The notes under the pieces were generated by a model, which searched no databases, was not told the origin of the DNA, and worked only from the letters and a program-made list of their open reading frames with translations. A stretch of DNA of 9,171 bases, from NCBI GenBank assembly GCA_016935295.1, contig JAFGRF010000279.1:1-9171 (forward strand), given 5' to 3'. This DNA is from Caldifarciminota bacterium. GTDB taxonomy: Bacteria > Hydrothermota > Tepidihabitantia > Tepidihabitantales > Tepidihabitantaceae. Positions 6,617 through 9,171 of this stretch are shown piece after piece. Each line of letters starts with the position of its first letter. Position 1 is the stretch's first letter. Both the position numbers and the translations under genes were made by a program.

Positions 6617-7894
6617 ATGAGCGTTGTTAGTCGGCGCAACGCAGTAGTGATCGGCAGCCTGTTGCTGCTTTGCTCCCTCGGCTTCGGAGCCTGGGAGCAG
6701 TTGACCTCGGGCACCATCGCCCGACTGAACGGGGTCCATTTCCCCGCGGGCACGATGATCGGCTACGCGGTCGGTTCCGACCTGGACAGCATGGGCATGC
6801 CGGCCGGGGCAGTCTTCAAGACTGACGATGGCGGCGCCACCTGGACACCGCAGACGTCAAATGCGGCGAGCCAGCTCAACTCGGTCTACTTCATTGACGA
6901 CAATACCGGGTATGCAGTCGGAGATGCCGGAGCGGCGATCAGGACCACCGACGGCGGCGCAAGCTGGAACCCGATGACGGTAGGCAGCGGCGACGACCAG
7001 TACAACTACGTCGGTTTCCCCGGAGGCGGCCAGACCGGCTTCATAGGGGTCAATCCCCGGAGCCAGTCGGCGAAGGCCTACAAGACGACCGATGGCGGAG
7101 CCAACTGGGCGTCGATCACAGTCGGCGGCGCAATGAACTGGACGACCAGTTGCGCGTTTGCAGACGACAATATCGGCGTGGTCCTGGGCAGAAACGGTTT
7201 TGTCTGGGGAACGAATGACGGGCTCGCCAGCGGCTGGTACGGCGGCGCCTGGACCAATGCCACCCTGTCCGCAGCGGCGTTCGCACGTGATGACGCGAAC
7301 TACGGCATCCTTATCGGGAACGACTCACTCGGCGGTATCATTCGGTCCACCGGCGACGCCGGCGTCAGCGTCTGGGATTCGTGCCGGTACTGGCGCGTCA
7401 CGTACTTCTCCGGCGTCGACATGCCTGTGGCGGGTGCCGCGTACGTGTGCGGGGACAGCGCCGGTCAGGGGTTCATCCTGCGGCAGGTTGCCAACCACCC
7501 CGACGCCGATTTCTTCCGGACGACCGTACCAAGCGGCACGCCGGCTATTGCGGATGTGTGTTTCCCCGGCGCCCAGGATGACACCGGGTATGCGGTCGGC
7601 AACAACGGCTGGATTCTCAAGACCACCGACAAGGGTGTGCCTTGGCTGCCGGGCGTGGCCGAGGGCAAGGCCCCGGTCGTTACCCGTGCCGGCATCAGGG
7701 TTCTGAGCAATCCGTGCCGTCGCGGCATCATGCTTCACTCCGACGCCGATGTCAGGGTGTCGGTGTTTGACGCGGCGGGCAGGACCGTGATGAGCCGGGC
7801 TGCGGCCAGGGGCACCAACTTCCTGCCGCTGCCTACCGGCGCCTACTTCGTGAAGGCGGGCACGAGCACCGCCCGGGCCGTCGTGACCGACTGA
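6617..7894 (+). CDS. Exported Asp-box (YCF48/BNR-like) repeat protein with C-terminal FlgD/sorting-like domain
   Basis: A 425-aa exported protein of unknown function. An N-terminal signal peptide has a basic start (RR), a hydrophobic core VVIGSLLLLCSLGFG (10-24) and probable cleavage after GFGA (25). A beta-propeller-like region follows, with Asp-box signatures KTDDGGATW (68-76), RTTDGGASW (109-117), KTTDGGANW (156-164) and a decayed KTTDKGVPW (335-343). Each is spaced from a 'D-x-x-x-GYAVG' strand (48-53, 98-102, 324-328). The middle (about 198-334) holds poorly conserved blades. The tail from about 355 (ILSNPCRRG-like, VRVSVFDAAGRTVMS at 379-393, LPTGAYFVKAG at 405-415) is a small beta-sandwich of the type used as a FlgD-like or type IX sorting tail in FCB-group bacteria. 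Such repeats generally form ligand-binding propellers, and no catalytic residues stand out. Its own promoter, leader and terminator make it a single-gene unit. Confidence 0.85.
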   Translation: MSVVSRRNAVVIGSLLLLCSLGFGAWEQLTSGTIARLNGVHFPAGTMIGYAVGSDLDSMGMPAGAVFKTDDGGATWTPQTSNAASQLNSVYFIDDNTGYAVGDAGAAIRTTDGGASWNPMTVGSGDDQYNYVGFPGGGQTGFIGVNPRSQSAKAYKTTDGGANWASITVGGAMNWTTSCAFADDNIGVVLGRNGFVWGTNDGLASGWYGGAWTNATLSAAAFARDDANYGILIGNDSLGGIIRSTGDAGVSVWDSCRYWRVTYFSGVDMPVAGAAYVCGDSAGQGFILRQVANHPDADFFRTTVPSGTPAIADVCFPGAQDDTGYAVGNNGWILKTTDKGVPWLPGVAEGKAPVVTRAGIRVLSNPCRRGIMLHSDADVRVSVFDAAGRTVMSRAAARGTNFLPLPTGAYFVKAGTSTARAVVTD

Positions 7895-7917
7895 AGTCTT
7901 CCACCAGTTCATACTTA

Positions 7918-7950
7918 CCCGGGGGGGCAATGCCCCCCGGGCTCTTCTTG
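7918..7950 (+). terminator. GC-rich intrinsic terminator-like hairpin
   Basis: CCC plus seven G and CA (7918-7929) pairs with TGCCCCCCGGG (7931-7941), with one bulged G and a very short loop. CTCTTCTTG follows in place of a pure T run. It begins 23 nt after the Asp-box gene stop and is the obvious end of that transcript. The impure T tract suggests a less efficient or factor-assisted terminator. Confidence 0.65.
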
Positions 7951-7962
7951 GACCCAGGGGGA

Positions 7963-7976
7963 GGCAAACCCTTGCC
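7963..7976. other. Small hairpin upstream of the second promoter
   Basis: GGCAA-ACCC-TTGCC forms a 5-bp stem with a 4-nt loop. It lies between the terminator and the next promoter and ends 9 nt before the -35 box. It could be incidental or add to termination. Confidence 0.3.
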
Positions 7977-7979
7977 AGT

Positions 7980-7997
7980 TTCCGCTTGACAGCGGAA
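7980..7997. promoter_or_regulatory. 7-bp inverted repeat centred on the -35 box (possible operator)
   Basis: TTCCGCT-TGAC-AGCGGAA is a perfect inverted repeat with 7-bp arms and a 4-bp centre. The whole -35 hexamer TTGACA (7986-7991) lies inside it. A dimeric regulator bound here would block RNA polymerase. No regulator gene is visible nearby, so this is a positional argument only. Confidence 0.4.
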
Positions 7998-8013
7998 GGG
8001 GGGAGCGTAGAAT
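7986..8013 (+). promoter_or_regulatory. Sigma70-type promoter for the second exported protein
   Basis: TTGACA (7986-7991), a 16-nt spacer, then TAGAAT (8008-8013), one mismatch from the -10 consensus. The expected start near 8019-8021 leaves a leader of about 115 nt before GTG 8137. The spacing equals that of the other two good promoters in this window. Confidence 0.7.
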
Positions 8014-8019
8014 TTCGCG

Positions 8020-8119
8020 CGGCAGCCAGAGACACTGGACAGCCGCAACTCCGACGCAATCGGCGTTTGGGTGGTGCCGGTGGCGGAGCGGAGTCTTATT
8101 TACACCAAAACCACCCGGA
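8020..8119 (+). other. Structured 5' leader of the second exported protein
   Basis: The leader contains CCAG-AGACA-CTGG (8026-8038) flanked by CGGC/GCCG (8020-8023 with 8042-8045). It also has CCGA-CGCAA-TCGG (8051-8063) and a long-range helix of TTTGGGTGGT (8066-8075) with ACCACCCGGA (8110-8119), ten pairs including two G-U. The last helix ends 4 nt before the Shine-Dalgarno. This is hand-drawn pairing, and no known riboswitch class is recognised. Confidence 0.35.
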
Positions 8120-8122
8120 CAT

Positions 8123-8136
8123 AAAGGAGGCTGTTT
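8123..8136 (+). promoter_or_regulatory. Ribosome binding site fixing a GTG start
   Basis: AAAGGAGG (8123-8130), a full-strength Shine-Dalgarno, lies 6 nt before GTG 8137. It settles a non-ATG start directly followed by a signal peptide. Confidence 0.88.
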
Positions 8137-9171
8137 GTGAACAAGGCAGTTACCCTGATACTTGCCTTGCTACTGCTCAGCGGCATGAGCTGGGCTGCGG
8201 ACATGGCGACGGTCACGCCCACCGAGGGTGTGCGTGTGAGCCCACCGTCCCATATCGAGTCGCCGCCGATGCCTGCGGGACAGGGCGATGCGGTGCTGTT
8301 GTACCAGGACTTCAATGGTACATGGGACAGCAATAACCCGCCTACCGGCTGGACAATCGGCTGGACGGGTTCCGGCCCGGACGCCAACGACTGGAACAAG
8401 AGCAGCAACATGGCGTACCTGTACTGGTACCCGTACGATACCGGGACCGACAGCTTGGTGTCGCCCGTCATCGACTGTGGTAGCTACACCAACGTCGTTT
8501 TCTCCTGCTACTCGAACTACTCCTGGTTCAGCAACTACGATGCGACTATCGAGGGATCGGACGACGGCGGCGCTACGTGGGATTACCAGATCTACAAGTT
8601 CACCGGTAGTTTCACCGGCAACCAGACCTTTGCGTTGCCCTGGGCTGCGGGCAAGCAGCTCCGGCTGCGCTGGTACGGTGACGGCTACGTCTACAACATC
8701 AACTACTGGTATGCCGACAACGCGCAGGTGACCGGCGACCTGATGGTCGCCAACGACATCAGCGTGGAGCAGATCCTCGCGCCGATGGACCCGTACTACG
8801 CCTTTGGCGATACCATCTATCCGACGGTCATCGTCAAGAACATGGGCACGGATGCCCAGAACAACATACCGATTCGCTGTCTGATAAAGGACAGCGTGAC
8901 CGGTGCGACCGCCTACAACCAGGTTCAGACGATAGCGTCGCTGGCCCCGGGCGCGGTCGACACCGTTACCTACCCGATGTGGGAGCCGCCCGCGACGGAA
9001 GCGATATACCGCGACACGTTCCAGGCGGAGCACTCCGGCGACCAGAACCCGGCCAACGACGTCATGGACGTCCGTGTCAAGGTGACGCAGTGGGGCGCGG
9101 AGTGCCTGACCTACAACGACGGCACGTTCGACAACGCCATCTCCTGGGTGACGAACGGCGGCCAGCTCGCA
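8137..9171 (+). CDS. Exported multi-domain protein, MAM/choice-of-anchor-J-like plus CARDB-like (3'-truncated)
   Basis: 345 codons are open from GTG 8137 to the window edge with no stop, so the C-terminus is missing. A signal peptide VNKAVTLILALLLLSG with likely cleavage after SWA (18-20) is followed by a Pro-rich linker (21-50). Residues about 53-200 form a jelly-roll-like domain: LLYQDFNG (54-61), NPPTGWTIGW (67-76), DSLVSPVIDC (105-114), then EGSDDGGATWDYQIYKF (139-155) and KQLRLRWYGDG (173-183). The fold resembles the MAM/choice-of-anchor J domains of secreted proteins. Residues about 203-316 look like a CARDB/Ig-like domain (NDISVEQILAP, YPTVIVKNMGT, NPANDVMDVRVKV). A third domain begins at WGAECLTYNDGTFDNAISW (319-337). 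The role is probably extracellular or cell-surface adhesion or part of a secreted enzyme; no catalytic domain is within view. It has its own promoter and ribosome site. Confidence 0.83.
   Translation, partial: MNKAVTLILALLLLSGMSWAADMATVTPTEGVRVSPPSHIESPPMPAGQGDAVLLYQDFNGTWDSNNPPTGWTIGWTGSGPDANDWNKSSNMAYLYWYPYDTGTDSLVSPVIDCGSYTNVVFSCYSNYSWFSNYDATIEGSDDGGATWDYQIYKFTGSFTGNQTFALPWAAGKQLRLRWYGDGYVYNINYWYADNAQVTGDLMVANDISVEQILAPMDPYYAFGDTIYPTVIVKNMGTDAQNNIPIRCLIKDSVTGATAYNQVQTIASLAPGAVDTVTYPMWEPPATEAIYRDTFQAEHSGDQNPANDVMDVRVKVTQWGAECLTYNDGTFDNAISWVTNGGQLA

Noticed and set aside
6628..6700. Lipoprotein signal (Cys at residue 19 of the Asp-box protein)
   Set aside because: The context LLLLCS lacks the small residue normally required before the lipobox Cys. 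A signal peptidase I site after GFGA fits better.
7918..7941. G-quadruplex from the run of seven G
   Set aside because: There is only one long G run per strand here, and the sequence is fully explained by a terminator hairpin.
1..9171. tRNA, rRNA, CRISPR array, attachment site or intact insertion sequence
   Set aside because: No cloverleaf, conserved rRNA segments, regularly spaced repeats or transposase reading frame were seen on either strand.

Overview
The window looks like a piece of a high-GC, uncultured bacterial genome. Two genes at the right end encode exported proteins: one has Asp-box (YCF48/BNR-like) repeats and a short C-terminal 'VxVFDAAGRTV...LPTGAYFVKAG' tail, the other a MAM/choice-of-anchor-J-like and CARDB-like layout. 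This style is typical of the FCB supergroup and related candidate phyla (for example WOR-3/Stahlbacteria). That placement is inferred from protein style only. No rRNA, tRNA, CRISPR array or intact transposase was seen.

Left block (3-3094, + strand). A 5'-truncated P-loop ATPase of the BrxD type (DUF2791 family) is followed 17 nt later by a complete 680-aa Lhr-like SF2 helicase of the BrxHI type. This ATPase plus helicase pair is a known module of type 2 BREX (Pgl) phage defence. No methyltransferase, PglZ or PglW is in view, so either the rest lies to the left or this is a smaller stand-alone ATPase/helicase cassette.

Middle block (3125-5982). A GT-B glycosyltransferase (+) converges on a multi-spanning GT-C-type membrane glycosyltransferase (-). 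Their stop codons share one CTAG tetranucleotide. Both appear to start with little or no 5' leader: a TTGACA-N16-(-10) signal sits directly before each start codon, there is no Shine-Dalgarno sequence, and an in-frame stop lies inside the proposed -10 box. The evidence is strong for the GT-C gene and weak for the GT-B gene.

Intergenic region (5983-6616). It holds the GT-C promoter, a small hairpin, a degenerate ACAGAG-type inverted repeat, an antisense C-terminal relic of a winged-helix protein, a strong promoter, and a roughly 140-nt structured leader.

Right block (6617-9171, + strand). The Asp-box exported protein is followed by a GC-rich terminator hairpin. Then come a promoter whose -35 box lies inside a 7-bp inverted repeat, a second structured leader with a strong Shine-Dalgarno, and a GTG-started exported protein that runs off the window end. 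These two genes are separate transcription units with long leaders and strong ribosome sites, in contrast with the two glycosyltransferase genes.
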